Shown here: positions 31,386 through 45,700 of the stretch, in pieces
How positions within the stretch are numbered: position 1 is the first letter of the stretch
Layout of the letters: each line of letters opens with the position of its first letter
Assembly (NCBI GenBank): GCA_004194705.1
Contig: SADC01000322.1
Span: forward strand, 1-64,000
Direction: 5' to 3'
Source: Ditylenchus dipsaci
Lineage: Eukaryota; Nematoda; Chromadorea; Rhabditida; Anguinidae
Length of the DNA stretch: 64,000 nt
Notes under the pieces: model-generated
What the model was told of the DNA's origin: nothing
Databases searched by the model: none
Seen by the model: the letters and a program-made list of their open reading frames with translations, nothing else
Program-made: the position numbers and the translations under genes

Positions 31386-34300
31386 ATGAGAAGCGCCCTA
31401 GTGCTTCTACTGGCTCTGCTCGTCGGGCTCTCCAGCTCTTCTGAGTACTCCAACCGCCGCAGAACATTGATCAAGATGAGGAGAATGTCCAGGAGCCAGC
31501 CAAGCCTTTCCAGTCCGGCCACCAATACATCTACACCTACAAAGGCCAGATGTCCTCCGGACTAGGCAACACCCCCAACAGCCAGCAGGATGAACCCGAC
31601 CAGAAGGCAGTGAGCAGAATTGAAGCTCAGGCCAAGATCATCTTCCAGACTTCTCAGTCAGCCACCCTCCGTCTGCAAAACATCCAGATGGGCCAGGCCA
31701 ACCAGCAAATTGAGAACGAGAAGGAGGTCCAGCCAATGGGCATTTTTGAGCGCAAGCAGGTTGAAGAGGACAAACGCCAGCAGTTGGTATGGTTTTGGTG
31801 GTTTAAATTTATTCAACTCGGTTAATGTCAATAATTGCAGGAACTAGCTGTCCAATTTGAGTATGTGAATGGAGTGGTGGGTCGCATCAACTTCCAAACT
31901 GAAGATCCCATCTGGGCTCGCAACATCAAGAGATCAGTGCTCAATCTGCTCCAAGTCAACCTGAAAGGAGAGCAGCAGCAACAGGATGAGGAGGAGAACA
32001 GCATCAGCTATCAGTCTGGAGTCGGCAAGACCTTCACCACCTCTGAGGTTGGTAGTTATTAGGGTACTTGACTTGTTTTGCATATAACTCCTGCATTTCC
32101 AGACCACCATTGAGGGCAAATGTGTGACCACCTACACCGTCAACCCCACCAGCAAACCAAGCCAGCAACGAGAAGAGGACCAACAGCAGAAATTTAATGT
32201 CACCAAGACCATCAACTTCCAGCGATGCCAGCAGATCGCAGATGTGGCTTATGGTTGGTTTTAGTTCGGGGTTCATATGTGTCCTGATTTCTTTAATTTT
32301 AATTGATTTTGGGACCTCGAATTCGAGAAAATTTCAATATCCTGATTTTTTCAAATCCACTCCAAGAATAGTGCCTGATAAAAAGTAACCAGTCGTTTTT
32401 TTCTAACTTTTACCAACTTTTTTCTCTTTTATTTTATATTAAAAATCGTAATTTTATAAAAAAAATACATAAAAAGCAAGTGTAAGTTTTTTGGAAACGT
32501 ACGGATTTTCTGGTTGAAAATATAATATTCTTTAACAAATTTCTTGATTTTAAAAAATCGTTGCATCCCTGGCTTACTATTATTTAATTTTTTTAGACGA
32601 AATTTTTTTTAAATCACGTCTATTTTTAACAGGCTACCAGACCCAGGAACAGCCAGCCGAGTGTGCTCGATGCCAGCAATGGTCTAACACCAATGAGCAG
32701 CAGAGACAGCCATCAGCCGAGTGCCAGAAGTGTGATCCTAAGCTGATCAAACAGCAGCAGTTGAGCCGAAGCACCATGATCCGCTTTGTGCTCCAAGGCA
32801 AAGACCAACAAAACTGTGCCATCCAGCGAGCTGAACTGGTGTCCCACTACATCTACAAGAACTTGGAGACAGATGCCTCTGCCAAATACTCATCTGGCCT
32901 GCAGACTGTTGTGGCTGCTCAATTGGTCTTCAAAGAGAGCCGATCTAGCCATGACCAGCAGGAGAACATCCCCCGATCCGACAAGGCCAGCACTCTTCTC
33001 TTCGACAATCAGTGGGACGTGGAGGAGAAACGCTTCTACCAGTTGGGCGATGAATCCAGCCGAACATCTCCATTTGCTGAAGTTCCCATAAGGTGGCCTT
33101 TTTCACCATTTTTTAAATTCGAATCAACCTAATATTCAGGTGGAACAAGCCCAGCAGATCATCCGCCGCCTGGTCCAAGCCGCTTCCGACAAGCAGAAAG
33201 GCATTGAGTTCCACCAATTGACCAAATTGCAACGTCTGGTCGAGATCTTCCGCATGTGCAGTATGGAAGAGTTGGAGCAGATTGTGTCCCAAAGCAAGGA
33301 ATCCACATCCAGCTCTAGCTATCCCCGCTCTGAGAGTGAACAGCAGAAACAACAACAGTTGGTGGCAGATTGTCTGGCTATGGCAGGAACCCGCAACACC
33401 ATCCAATTGCTTTCCCACAAGATCACCAACGGAGACTTCAGCTCCAAACAAGCTTTCCAGGCTTTGAAGGCTCTGCAAGGACTGCCCGCCCCATCTGATG
33501 AACAAGTAGAGATTGTGAAACGATTGTGCCAACACCAAGCAGTCCATCGCTCCAGTGCTTTGAAACAGACCTGCTGGTTGACCTTTGGATCCATGGTCTC
33601 CGAGTTGTGCCATGAGAAGACCGGTAAACAGGAGGAAGGAGAGAAGATCTTCGGAACTCAAACTGGATTCCAACCCAAAAAAGAGATGTGCCGTGGTGAG
33701 AAGAAGCAGAGTTTCAAGCAGGTGGGAATTCCTCATTATAAAAATTCAAATATTTGCACTACGATTTTGTTTACAGTGTAAAAGCGAAACAAAGCCTTGA
33801 AAAATAATAAGCAACTGCAAGAGTTTTAGTTTACGTTTTATTATACTTTTATTTTAAAAAATGTAAAAATATCGATTCGGGACCTTTGGATTTGAAATCA
33901 ACAATTTTGTACAAAAAGATTTGAAAGGATAACCTAAATCCAAATCTGTTCATCTCACAACAAAAAAATTCAAAGGAGCTGAAATATAACTATTCTGAGT
34001 AGACCATCCAAAAAATTTGCACCACTTACCTCGATTAAAATTATCTCGGCTACCTGTGATTATCTTATTCTGATCTTAACGTATTCGACTTAAGAAGACA
34101 TATTGGTTTTGAACATTCGAAATATTTTTTTTCAAAAACTTACGAAATTCAGATAAAAGTTTTGAGAAGTAGAGAGCAAAATAAAAAAATCGATAGTTGC
34201 CCCCAAAAATTTGTTTTTTAATCTTTTCTCTTCTTTTATTATTTTTTGTGCTTTTATACTAGCATCGATTGCTTGACAATACATATATGATAACAATGCA

Positions 34301-37300
34301 GTGAATGAGCTGAGAACATGTTCCTTTCCAGTTAATTTGTCTGTTTTAGGAGTTATCGATAAACGATGCCAAAAACAAAAATACCACATTTTTGTTTTTG
34401 ATCAATCTTTTAAATTTATTAAAATGTGTCTACGAATATGCTAACTTTTTCAGGCCTTGGAGCAGCAGTACGAGCAGGCTAAGAACACCTATGAGAAAGT
34501 TTTGGCTCTGAAGGCAATCGGAAACGCCGGCCTTGACATCACTGTCCAGCACTTGGAGAGTATCATCGTGGATGGAAGACAACAGCCTATTGTGCGAGCT
34601 CAAGCTATTGATGGCCTTCGTCGTCTGCGCAACCAGATGGCCCGCAAGATCCAGCGAGTCCTTCTGCCCGTCTTCCAGAACAGCAAAGAGCATCCAGAAG
34701 TTAGAATGCCCGCATTTGCCCTGCTTATGCAGACTCAGCCCCAGGAGCAGATCCTCGACCAGATCATCTACACCCTCACCAAAGAACGTCAGCCTGAGGT
34801 TCAGTCTCTAGTCTACACCTTCATGAAGACCCTCTCCAAATCCAAGATCCCACAGGAGCAGAACATGTAAGCCGATTCTTACACTTCGCTAAATCAGCAT
34901 CCTACTTTTTCTATAAATTTCAGTGCCAAACACCTGAAGAACGCCCTGAAATTGGCTAAAGTTGATGAGCAGACTCTTCGCCCCAGCCGCAGATACCAAG
35001 TACCCATATACAGCCAGGAGCAGAAGGAGGGAATCTTCCTCAACTTCGTGTCTGCCTACCGCAACAGCCGCAGCCAGCTGCCCAGCTACCTGTCTGCTGG
35101 TTTGGACACTCTTATCAATTCTGAATACCAGCCAAGCAGCTTCAAAGTATCTGCCAGTCAACAGAACCTTGAGCAATGGTAGGGTTTCAAGATTTTACCA
35201 AGGCTCATATAATTTTACAAATAAACTTTTACTTTTTTGACTGACTCAATATGACACCCACTCATTCGGAGTTGGTTTCGCCCAGTCAACTGTAAGTAAA
35301 TAACTGTACAAGTTCTCTTACAATATATGAGAACTTCTGCAGTTATCAATGAGCGGTTTTAGTTCTATAGTCAACTCAAAGTCAGAAAAAAGTTTATTTG
35401 TAGGCGTTTGTATGCTGAAAAGTATACTAATTTTCAGGTATGAGACCCTGTTGCAGCGATTCATTGCAGCCACCAAGCAAGAGTCCTCCCAAACCACCCG
35501 TGGTCATCGCTCTAGCAGCAAGAACACCAACAACAAACAGGAGTTGCGCAACATCTTCTCTGGGCTCAAGATCCGCAACCGCAGATCCAACAACCAGGAA
35601 CAAAACCAGAATGAGCAGCCATTTGCCATGGTGTGTGTCCGAGTGGGAGATGTGGACCAAGCCATCTTGCCAATTGAACAGGAGACCATGCCTGAGTGCC
35701 TCAAACCAGTGTTGAATGGAGAACGCCCAAGTCTGTCCGAGTGGATGCGTAAATTGCAAGACACCCAACACTTCCGTATCTTGTCCGTCATGAACATCCA
35801 GGAGAAGACTGCCCGAATCCCCACTTCCATGGGTGTGCCCCTCAGAGTTGTGCAAGCTATGCCTATCATGGCTTCCATTGAAGGCAGTCTCAACGCCAAA
35901 GTAGAGACCAGCCGTGCCGAATCTCCGATGAACATCAAGGTCCAGCTGAACATCCACCCTAGTGTGTCTGTGGCCTATGTCCAGAAGGTAGGTATTAGCC
36001 AAATTTTCATTTTCAAGATCATGAATTGGGTTAATTTTTAAGTAATTACATTCTTATACTTTCAGATGGAGAGTTGGCTGCCAATCTTTGCCACCGGAGT
36101 TGCCAGCACCCAAGCTATCGAGCTGAACTTGCCCATTCAGGCCGAGATCAAGGCTGACCAAAAAGATGGAGTGCGCATCGCCCTTGAAGTGCCCCAGATC
36201 CCCAACACCCAATTGTTTGGTGGCCACAGCCTGCCATGCACCTACACCCGGGAGTGGGATGAGCGAAACAAGATGATGAAAGATCCCAAGGTTAAGGTCG
36301 TCCACTATCCTCAGCTCGAGCAGTCTCAGCAAGAGGTCAACCGCGAGATCGGAAAAGTAATTAGTTTTTTAAATTTATTTTTTGAAAATTAATTATTTAT
36401 TGCAGCAATACTTCGGCATGCCCATCCACCTGAGCAGCCAATACCATTGGCCGACTACCAAGGTCAACAGCTACCGCCAATTATTCCAGCTGATCATGGC
36501 CACTGAAAACCACTTCCACCTCTCGTTCAACCCCCAGGCTAACGATGGAACCCCAAAAAGATCGTATTCAAGGCTAATGCCATGCCTTTCAAGAAGGTCA
36601 GCAGCAGTAGCCAGGGTCCAGAACTTTCCAACTTCTACTCCGAGGCTCAACCTTTCCAGAAGGCTCATCCAGAAGACAACTTCGAGGTTAGAATTTTAAA
36701 TTTTTCAAAAATTTTCACTCAATAATAAATTTCACTTTAGGACATGGAACTGGACGGACAAACCCAAAGCCGCAAGAAACTCAACAACTACATGAACAAA
36801 TTCCAGCCAGGCCAGATGTATCAGCACAGCTTGGAGGTCAGCGCCAAAACTGAGGGTGGACGGTAATTTTCAGCTATTTTGCAAAAATATAAATCCTTAC
36901 ACTGGGAATTCAGCAAATCATGCCACGGAAAGATCGAGCTGAAGACCTCATGTGACGCTCAGCTCAACTTCTGCAAAGCCTTTTTGGATGTGGAGAGAAG
37001 TGCATCGCCTCAAGAGACCCAAGAGTGGAAATTGAAGGCCAAAGTGCAGTTGCTTCAGCCCCAACCTGCCAACCATGTGGAGGAGATCGGCCAAGGCAAA
37101 CATCAGAAACTGGTCTGCCAGGTTGAGTGTGACTGGGGAACTGACAAACAGCAAAACATCCACTTCCGAGTGAAAGGAGAGCAAGCCATCAGCCGCCAAC
37201 AACGCCAACTCCAGAGCAGCCAGCAACAGAAGAAGCGATCCGCCTTCCTCAACAAATTCGACCTAGTGGCCGAGTACAAGCTACAGCCAGCTGCCCAGAA

Positions 37301-39139
37301 CACCTTCCACCGTGGATTGGAGATGCTCAAGTGCCGAGATCCATGGAACACCCAGTCTTTGCTCCAGCAGAGCGGCACAGATGGAAAGGTAGAAAATTTT
37401 TCGGTTAGAATTTTTAGCATTCCAAAAAATATTTTTTCCGGAAGGCTAAAATAACTTTTTAGCCTAGACCCGAGTATATCGTTTTGTGACTATTTATGAC
37501 CTAACAGAGGGTATTATCATAAAATTTATCTTTTTAGATCCACGCCACCATCGTGATTGACCCCATCTACCAGCAACAAGCCAACATCAGCATCTCCACT
37601 CCTGACCAAAAGGTGCGCATGGAGGCTGTAGAGTTGAAGCCCTTCGGAGAGCCCCTTCAGATGCGTCCCTTCCCCCTGGTCCGACCCAGTATCAAGAAAA
37701 GCCACTCAGCCAAGCAGCTCTTCAAGCGAATGGTTGTGGATAAGGCACCACGCGCTCAATGCACAGTTGACGGCCGAAGAGTGGAGACTTTTGATGGATT
37801 GCTCTACAAGGCTCCCATCGGAAAGTGCTACTCCGTTCTCGCCAAGGACTGCTCCAGCGAAGAACCTCGCTTTGCAGTGCTCATGAAGGCTATTGGAGAG
37901 CAGCAAGAAAGCCAGGACAAGGTTTGAGTTAAATAAATTATTGATAAATGTTTGTCTAATTGGAATAATTTACAGAAGATCAAGGTGATCACTCCTGAGC
38001 AGACCATCGAGTGCAAACCAACTGGCTCAGGCTCCTCCAAGAAGTTGGAGTGCTTCATCAACGACCAGCTAGTCGACCCTCAAGACCAATCCTCCTCCGA
38101 ATACATCAACAATGGAGTGGTGGAGTTCAACAATGAGGAGCAGACCGACGTGAGCATTCAAGTAGAAGAAGGTGTGCAGGTGCGCATGTCTTGCTACTGC
38201 TCCAAATGCAAGTGCCAGAAGGTGGAGGTGCGTCTCTCCCAGCAATACAAGCAAGGACAGGTAATATTTGATCTCTTTTTTCTGGGTCTCATTTAATCCC
38301 ATCCCATTTCAGTGTGGATTGTGCGGTCACTTCGACGACCAGGCTGAGGACGAAAACGAGCTGCGCATGGGCAACAACCAAAACACCAACGATCTGGCCG
38401 AGTTCCATCGATCTTACACCATGAAGGATGACTGCTCCAGCCAAGACCAGGACTCGCTCTACTCCAACAAGAACAAGTTCAACCGCAAAACCAACCGCGG
38501 CAACAAGAAGAGCAACTACAACAGCGAAGACAGCTACCAACAGGAAGACCGAGAGGACAACGAATGGCAGCAGGGTGGATACCACAGCCAAGAGGAAGAC
38601 AGCCAATGGGACAGCGACCGCCAACAGAAATGGAGCAACCAGCGAGGAGGCAAACGCCAGCAGCAAAACAGCCAAGAAGACCAGGGTAAGTTTTTGTGGA
38701 GTGAAATTATCTGCAAAGAGTATTGTGAGGTTACAAGTTAGATCTAAACATAGTAAAAAGAGATTATTTGTTTGAAAACTGTGTATGCACCATCCAAGAA
38801 TCGAACTTGTGATTTCAGAAAAATGATTTTATGCACTAATTACTCAAATTTTATTTTGTATTTTCAGAGCCCATTGAAGAGACCAAAGTGCTTGAGTTCA
38901 ACCACAAGATCTGCTTCTCCGTCCAGCCAGTGAGAGTGTGCCCAGAAGGCAAGACCCCAGCCAGTGGAGAAGAAGAAACAAGCCCCAAGAAAATTCAGTT
39001 CGCCTGTCTGAGCCGAGGATCTGTGGAAGCCCGCCAGTTGCAGCGCCAAGCACGCAAAGGACTCCGAGTGGATGTGTCCAACCTGACCCCCAGCTTCGTC
39101 GAGACCGTCCAGCAACCAACTCGCTGTGTGGCTTACTGA
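31386..39139 (+). CDS. Vitellogenin (large lipid transfer protein, yolk precursor)
   Basis: Secreted lipoprotein loaded into oocytes. Sixteen exons: 31386-31786, 31841-32047, 32103-32253, 32633-33087, 33140-33721, 34454-34866, 34924-35178, 35438-35987, 36066-36356, 36406-36686, 36741-36862, 36914-37388, 37538-37921, 37976-38260, 38313-38685 and 38868-39139; about 1832 aa. Order: signal peptide (MRSALVLLLALLVGLSSSS), vitellogenin N/lipid-transport domain (YIYTYKGQMSSGLGN, helical repeats over exons 5-7), central beta-sheet region, von Willebrand D domain (CTVDGRRVETFDGLLY to CGLCGHFDDQ), a Lys/Gln/Asn/Ser-rich spacer, and a nematode-like tail ending ETVQQPTRCVAY. A basic KKRS site is a possible cleavage point. 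Codon use is GC-rich and strongly biased, unlike the neighbours, as expected for very high expression. Breaks: one base missing near 31446, one A missing near 36553, and intron 4 starts ATAAGG instead of GTAAGG. Long antisense frames are shadows of the codon bias. Confidence 0.95.
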
Positions 39140-39309
39140 GGAAAGAAACACCGCCAATAATCCTCCTATACCCCTACCCTTGTGTAATTATGTACCCATT
39201 CCCTGACTGTTGCCCCACCCCATAATCCCAGTAGTTTTAGTTCATCAACAGTCAGGAGGCCATTAGGGCTCACTATTAGTTTATTGTAATTGAAATGTTG
39301 AAAAGAAGA

Positions 39310-39315
39310 AATAAA
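39310..39315 (+). terminator. Poly(A) signal of the vitellogenin gene
   Basis: AATAAA, 171 bp after the stop codon. Confidence 0.7.
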
Positions 39316-39729
39316 ATGGGTGCTTGAAACTGCTGTTTGTTACATTACACAGAAAATTACACATACATATATTGTCCAGTGCCACCATGATTGTCCATTT
39401 ATATCCTAAAATTATTTGCTGCTGAAAATTGGAATGATTCAGACTCCAATGGCTCAGTCTGCTAAATGATTTTTGTTAGCACTGACCGTTTTCTTTGCTG
39501 TCTATGTCTATATTTTTTGCCTTACTTTTTTCTCTTCACCATCTTTGTAATGGGCAGTGGTTTGCTCCAAGGTTAACGTATTTATAAATCCGCAACTAAA
39601 AAATGCTCAAGGTCAGTCGTTTTCTACAACCACACTGACATCTCTTTTGATGATGATGACCAATTGGGTTCTTATTATCGCTGCTCTAGCACATAACATC
39701 TGCAATATTTTTAATTTATTTTTGAATCC

Positions 39730-42700
39730 ATGGACCTAGCTGGAATAGAGCCAGAATATCTAAATATTTTCCCTAAAGAATTACTCAATGAGTCACCAGT
39801 TGCCGTGAGCCAAGATTTGCCTGTGAGAAACAGTGTTGTGTTCAGCAATCTAATCGAAAAAGCCAGCTCAACATATGCTTTAGGCAACCTGGAAAGTGCT
39901 TTAAGCATTTATGACAATCTAATTTCTATTGATTCTACTAACAACGTGCTGTTTGCCAATAGATCTGCTATTTTGTTGAAGCTAGAGAGGGTGGAAGAGG
40001 CTGTCAAAGAAGCTGATAAAGCTATTTTGCTTAAACCAGAGTGGTCAAAGGTAATTTCTTACAAGCAAAATGGAGATACAGTCTTACTCAAATATAGTGG
40101 CACCTCCAGATATAAAGGCACATTGTTTCACTCGATTTGGCTGGCCGACAGAGAAATTGAACAAAGCTTACTTCCGATATAGTGCTACCTCCGATATAAT
40201 GGCGCCTAAGGCCGGTCTCTAGGGGCGTCACTATAATAGAGGGCAGACTGTAGACTTCATTCATCCTAAGGCTCTTAAAAAAGCTCGCGGTTAGGTATAA
40301 AAAATCGGCTGCCCGATAACTTTAACGGAATTCGCTAATTCGAGTTTACATTTCGAACTGTTTTCCTTGTAAGGGCAATGTTTTCGTTACAAAAAAGCTT
40401 TGACCATTTCCGCGTGGAACGGGAGAGAAAATAATTGTGCACGTCCCCTAAGCGGTTAATCTATCAGAGGGATTAATTCGATACAAAAATTTCAGGCTCA
40501 TTTCCGAAAAGCGGAAGCTCTAAAAAGGTGTGGTCAAATCGATGAAGCTTTACTATGTTTTGCCAAAGCTCTTCAATTGAGTCCTACAGTCAACCAATTC
40601 CAATTGGCATTTACCAACTGTGTTCTAATCAGCGCAATAGGAGGTTTATCAGAACTTGATGTCTGTTAAATTGAACCATGAAAACTATGATTTAGATGAA
40701 TTTTCGGACGCTCTACACACCATCCAACTGATGGGCTATGAGTCAAACTCGTTTGTTCTTATCTCAATAGCTGGTCAGGAGTTTTTGAACAAAGCCGAAC
40801 ACTGTTCGATGGCGTTGGAGCTACTAACATTGGCAGCTAAAATTGATGCACCCTCTCTTCAGCTGAAGTCTTCGACGTTGGGAGCCCTGGCAAAGGCAAA
40901 TTTCCAGCTAGGTCATGTTCAAGGTGCAATAGACCAGATGATCGTTCAATTAGAAGTGACAGAAGAGTTGAAACAAGTTCAAATGCAAACGGATTTACAT
41001 GCCAATATTGCTCGATTGGCGCTCGAACTGAATCCACATAACAGTCAGCTAGCTGTACTACATTTAACTAAAAGGATTGACCTGATGGAGCAGGTACATT
41101 TAATTAAATTGCTTTGTGAAGTTAAAAGAATGTCTTCAAAGTTTTTTGAATCGAAAAAAAATCAAGCATAAAAACAGGATACCGAACTTGAAAAATTTAA
41201 AATAATGACATTTATCGAAAAATAATATTTCTAACATTTTTAGAAAAGAGCCCTCAAAAGTCGAAATGTTACTTCAATTCAACAGCAATGTTGTGATGGC
41301 TTACAAAAACGCCGAAAATGTATCTTTTTACTTTTTTATGTGTTCGCATAGCGTAGCGGGAAAGCTTTATTTTACATTGGGAAAAAAGTTATTTTTCTTG
41401 AGGTCGCGAGTTCAATTCCACCTCTGAGCACCCTTGATTTTTTAATTTTTTAGGTTAAGAAGAGGTAGGTCATAAAGATCAGATTTTCAACTTTTTCTAC
41501 AAAAATTTTAGTACAAGTCTGACGAAAGCCTAGACTTTACATCAAATACAAGGCGAAAAGTTACATAAAACTTCTTTTGCAAAGAAAACGTCAAACTTTG
41601 CATTTTTATAACGAGTCATATATCACAATGTAGTTCTGGATCTCTACTACAAAGTTGGAGGACATCTTTTGCTTGATCGAGGACGTGTGCAAACTAGAAT
41701 CAATTTTTTTAGTTCAGAACTCACTTTTCTAGTCAAGTTTGGAGTGTTTTTGCTTTTTTCCGCAGAATTTATTCAGAAGTAAACAGATACATTTTTACGT
41801 GTTTTGAAAAGCCTTGGTTGCATTGGTATTTTTATTATTTTTTTGTCGTACTTCGTTAAAATTTTAGCTCTAGCACTAGCCATGTGTTTTGGCTTTCTAG
41901 CAAGCTATAAAAATCCACTGAATGGTTGAAGAAAAGTCGAGCTTTAAATGCTGTTTTTTTAAAACCTCTAAAGGTGTACTCTAGAAATGCTCTACATTTC
42001 TCAAAAACAATCAGAATTTTTTTAGATAACCAGAGAGCGAAAATCTAGGGCTACGTGCTAGTGCTAAAAAAAAGCAAAAGAAAAATGATAGCATACAATT
42101 TATTGGTAAAATTCACTAATTCACTAGTGAAATTCTTAATTTTTGGGGCGCGATTCAATTTGCGCCTTTAACTAAAAGTAGCATGCCGTGTTGACCAGAG
42201 TGGGCGAGTCGAGTACTCGTAATCGAGTAATTTCGAGTAATATTCGAATTTTTTTGAGTTTCGAGAACCGAGTCAAGCACTCGAAAATTTTGAGTTTGAA
42301 GTATAGAATATAATAATTCAAAATGTGCTCCTGGATCACATTTTTTCTTTTTACGCCTTTCCTATGCCTTACCAACTTCGAATAATTAAATTTGTATCCC
42401 AAATTTCGAACAAAAATTCTATTCGAAATTGAGTAATTTCGAGTACTATTCCAAATTTTTCGAGTTTCAATTATCGACTAGAGTACTGGAAAATCTTGAG
42501 TACTTGCCCACCCTAGTGCTGACTATTCTGCACGAAATTTATTATTTAACTAAAAAGAGTAAGTTCAGAACCAGCTTGATACATATGAAGCTAGGCAAGA
42601 GTTAGCAAACACACACCTGCTCTTCGGAAATTACGGGTTAGCAGAACTAGAGCTTAAATTACTGCTGCAAAACCAGCCCCTGAACACCTGTGTTTTGATG

Positions 42701-45700
42701 AAACTTGGTAGATGCTTGCTACATTCCGTAATTCACATTTTGCAACATATATTGGTTTTTTCTATACAAAAAATCTTGTAGAGCAACCCTAGAGAAGCTA
42801 TATCCTACTTCACTAGAGCAGAAAGTTTTGCTAGTGGTTTAGAAGAGCTTTTAAATGCCACATTATTCAAGTGTAAATGTTTGCTGGCAGATAAAAAAGT
42901 AACAAAAGCACTGGATATGCTCAAGCAAACCTTAGACATACACCAGCATACACTGAAAAAAATGCCTGAAATTGTAACATTTTTTCAAAAATGTCTATTC
43001 AAAATCAAAAAAATAATTTAGCTGGGTCAATTTCTGGGAGAAGTAAGTGCCTGCTACTTAGAGCTGGGAAACTTGACAGCAGCTAGAAAGTATGCCAGTA
43101 GAGAACTAAAAATTTCTCTGGAAATTGGCACAGATCTTCATCTAAGGGCACAAGCTTTGCATTTATTGGCTAACATTTTTGCTGGGCATAAAGATTGGTT
43201 TGTGGTTTGGCTAAATTGAACTTAACCCACACCACTCAATTGAACTTGACCCCAACAGTCAATTCAGCTTGAGGAACCAAGGAAATTTTTACATTTTTTA
43301 ATACCAATAATTATTTTGCACAAGAATGATTGAAAATACTCAAAAACAATTTATTTTAAACTTATTGTGCAAAAAATTAGGTTCTTATCCTTTATCCCGA
43401 CCCCACGCAAAATTAAATAAGCACATCTTGCATGTATACATGTTTCACGTTATCCGAAGAAGGCGGTTGACTTCTTTATGTCAAAATTAAAAAAAAGTGC
43501 AACCATCAAAATTTGGGTGGGGTAGGAATAAAAGATAAGAACCAAAAATTATTGTTATTGAAAAGTGTGAAAAAATTTCGCCTTGGTCCCCCAAGATGAA
43601 TGACTGGTGGGGGTTAAGTGCAAGTATACCTACGTTTTTGACAAAACTTTCACAAAGCTGTACCAGAAAGTAATTTTTTTAGGAAAAATGCCATTCGTTT
43701 AGCAGATAAATTAAATGGGTTGATTGAGGAAAACAAACACTTTTTGGCTTTCTACATGGCTTGGAAAACCAATGCTCTTACTCAATTGGGGGACCTGCAT
43801 CTCCGAGCTGAAGATTTTAACAGAGCAGAAGAAATGTTTATTCAAAAGCTAGATCTCACTAGAAACGCAGCTGAGATGCTGGAGACTCATTGTAATTTGG
43901 CTAAAGTGTATGCGGCATTGAATAAACAGGTGGTTCGACTGTTTTAGCAGCCAAGAAAAGTTATAATGCGATAATAATTTAGGACAAAAGAAAAAAGCAC
44001 ATTGACCAGGAATCCAAGATACTGGAACAAAATCCTTCGCTCGGCTTACAATATGAACTGATTTGGCTAGAAGATATGGCTTATTTTTACTTGGATCAGC
44101 AAGATTATGATGAAGCTATCACCAATCTCGAAAAGTGCTTGATGATAGTTCAGGAGATGGAAAACTGCGACAAAGAAGCTGTCATTTGTGAAAAGTTGGG
44201 AATGATCAATGCTGAAATAGGTCTAGAAGAAGATGCCATAGTCTACTTCAGTCAGTTTCTCAGTATAAACCAGCAAAGACGCGATATTGATGGAATTCTC
44301 AGGTAGTTTTTACGCTGAATAAACTTTTATTTTTGATCAGCCAGATTAAAATGGGTTTATAAGAATATTTCTGAAATTGTACTAATTTTAATTGTTTTCA
44401 TGCTTAAAAAGAGTGAAATACAGTCGAATTTCAACCTGGTGACCCCTTCGAAACCGGCCATAGAGATTCAATAATCGAGTAGGTCACTCAATCGGACTCC
44501 TCGTTCCTAGATATTCCTTGCCCACCTAAAAAGTCAGTTCCGAGGGATCACTAAATTGAAGTCCATTGCAAAAAATTGCTGGACCCGCCCTTAACTTCAT
44601 TGAAACGCACGGGCATGCCCTTTTAACAACAAAAGTATGCTAACAAAATAAATGGACAAGTCAAATCAAAATATTCTTTTTTCAGAGGTTATTCTGAACT
44701 AGCCAAAATACACTGCAAACTAGAAGAATGGGCTGAAGCACTGGAATGCTTCAAATATGAGTTGACCTTAGCCAAAATCGTCAACAAAACTCCTCAAAGA
44801 CTGGAAGCGATGCTGTCAATTGGTCGGATTGTGTTCAAACAGGAGAACATACCTACTGCAGCTAAAATTTTGTAAAAGCTGCTAAGCTCGCAGAAAAAGT
44901 TGAGAGCAAAAGGGAATGTGCGATTTGTTATGGATATTTGGGTCAATGCTTTTTAGCTATGGACAGAAAACCAGAGGTTTGATTTGAAAGTAAAAATTAG
45001 CATGAATAAAAGCTAACATTTCAGGCAATGTCTTATTTCTGCAAGCAAATAAGTCTGTTTTCACATGTCAATGACGTTGAGGGCAAATGTGAAACAATCC
45101 AACATATACTCGCAGAGAAGCAGGCAAATAATGAGAGGGAGTCGTGCTTTATGTTATGCCAAATGAGACGAGAAATCGCTGGAGAAGAAGGAAATGATTG
45201 TTTGCAGGTGGATTTGTTGTCGTAATTTTTCTTTGACTTTGTTGCCTGCAAGTTGGATTCCTCGTAGAGATCAGTGTTCTCAAAAGTCATGGGCATAATT
45301 TCAAAGTCATAAGCAGAAGCATAATTTCAAAAGCAGAGGAAGAATTACAGTGAAAACTTTAATCAAATCCAGCCTCTGCTTATGAATTTGACATTATGAC
45401 TATGGCTTTTGAGAACACTGGTAGGGTGCCTGTTTATTAGAGTGAATAAACGGTATCTTGTACGGTATGTACGGTATCTTAGATGTAAAAAGTCTAATCG
45501 GTTTCTAAAAAATATTCAGCAATAATGGGGTGAAACAACGTTTCATTTTTGAACACATTTTTACCCACATTTCAAGGAAAATTAACTGACTAGGGACACC
45601 TGTATTTTTAAATAGATTTTTCAATTATTAAGGCAGGGCGGTATTCAATTTTGACCCAAAATTTCTGAAAATTGAATGTGACTCTCTCATTGGACTCCTG

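Noticed and set aside
33113..33736. 207-codon minus-strand frame, with similar ones at 35427-36002 and 38289-38675
   Set aside because: Antisense shadows produced by the strongly biased, GC-rich codons of vitellogenin.
35240..35291. Candidate extra vitellogenin exon (HSFGVGFAQS) with a good GTAAGT donor
   Set aside because: No acceptor AG precedes it, while joining 35178 directly to 35438 rebuilds a Trp codon and a continuous frame (EQWYETLLQRF).
41345..41440. Possible tRNA gene
   Set aside because: A- and B-box-like motifs are present, but acceptor and anticodon stems cannot be formed.
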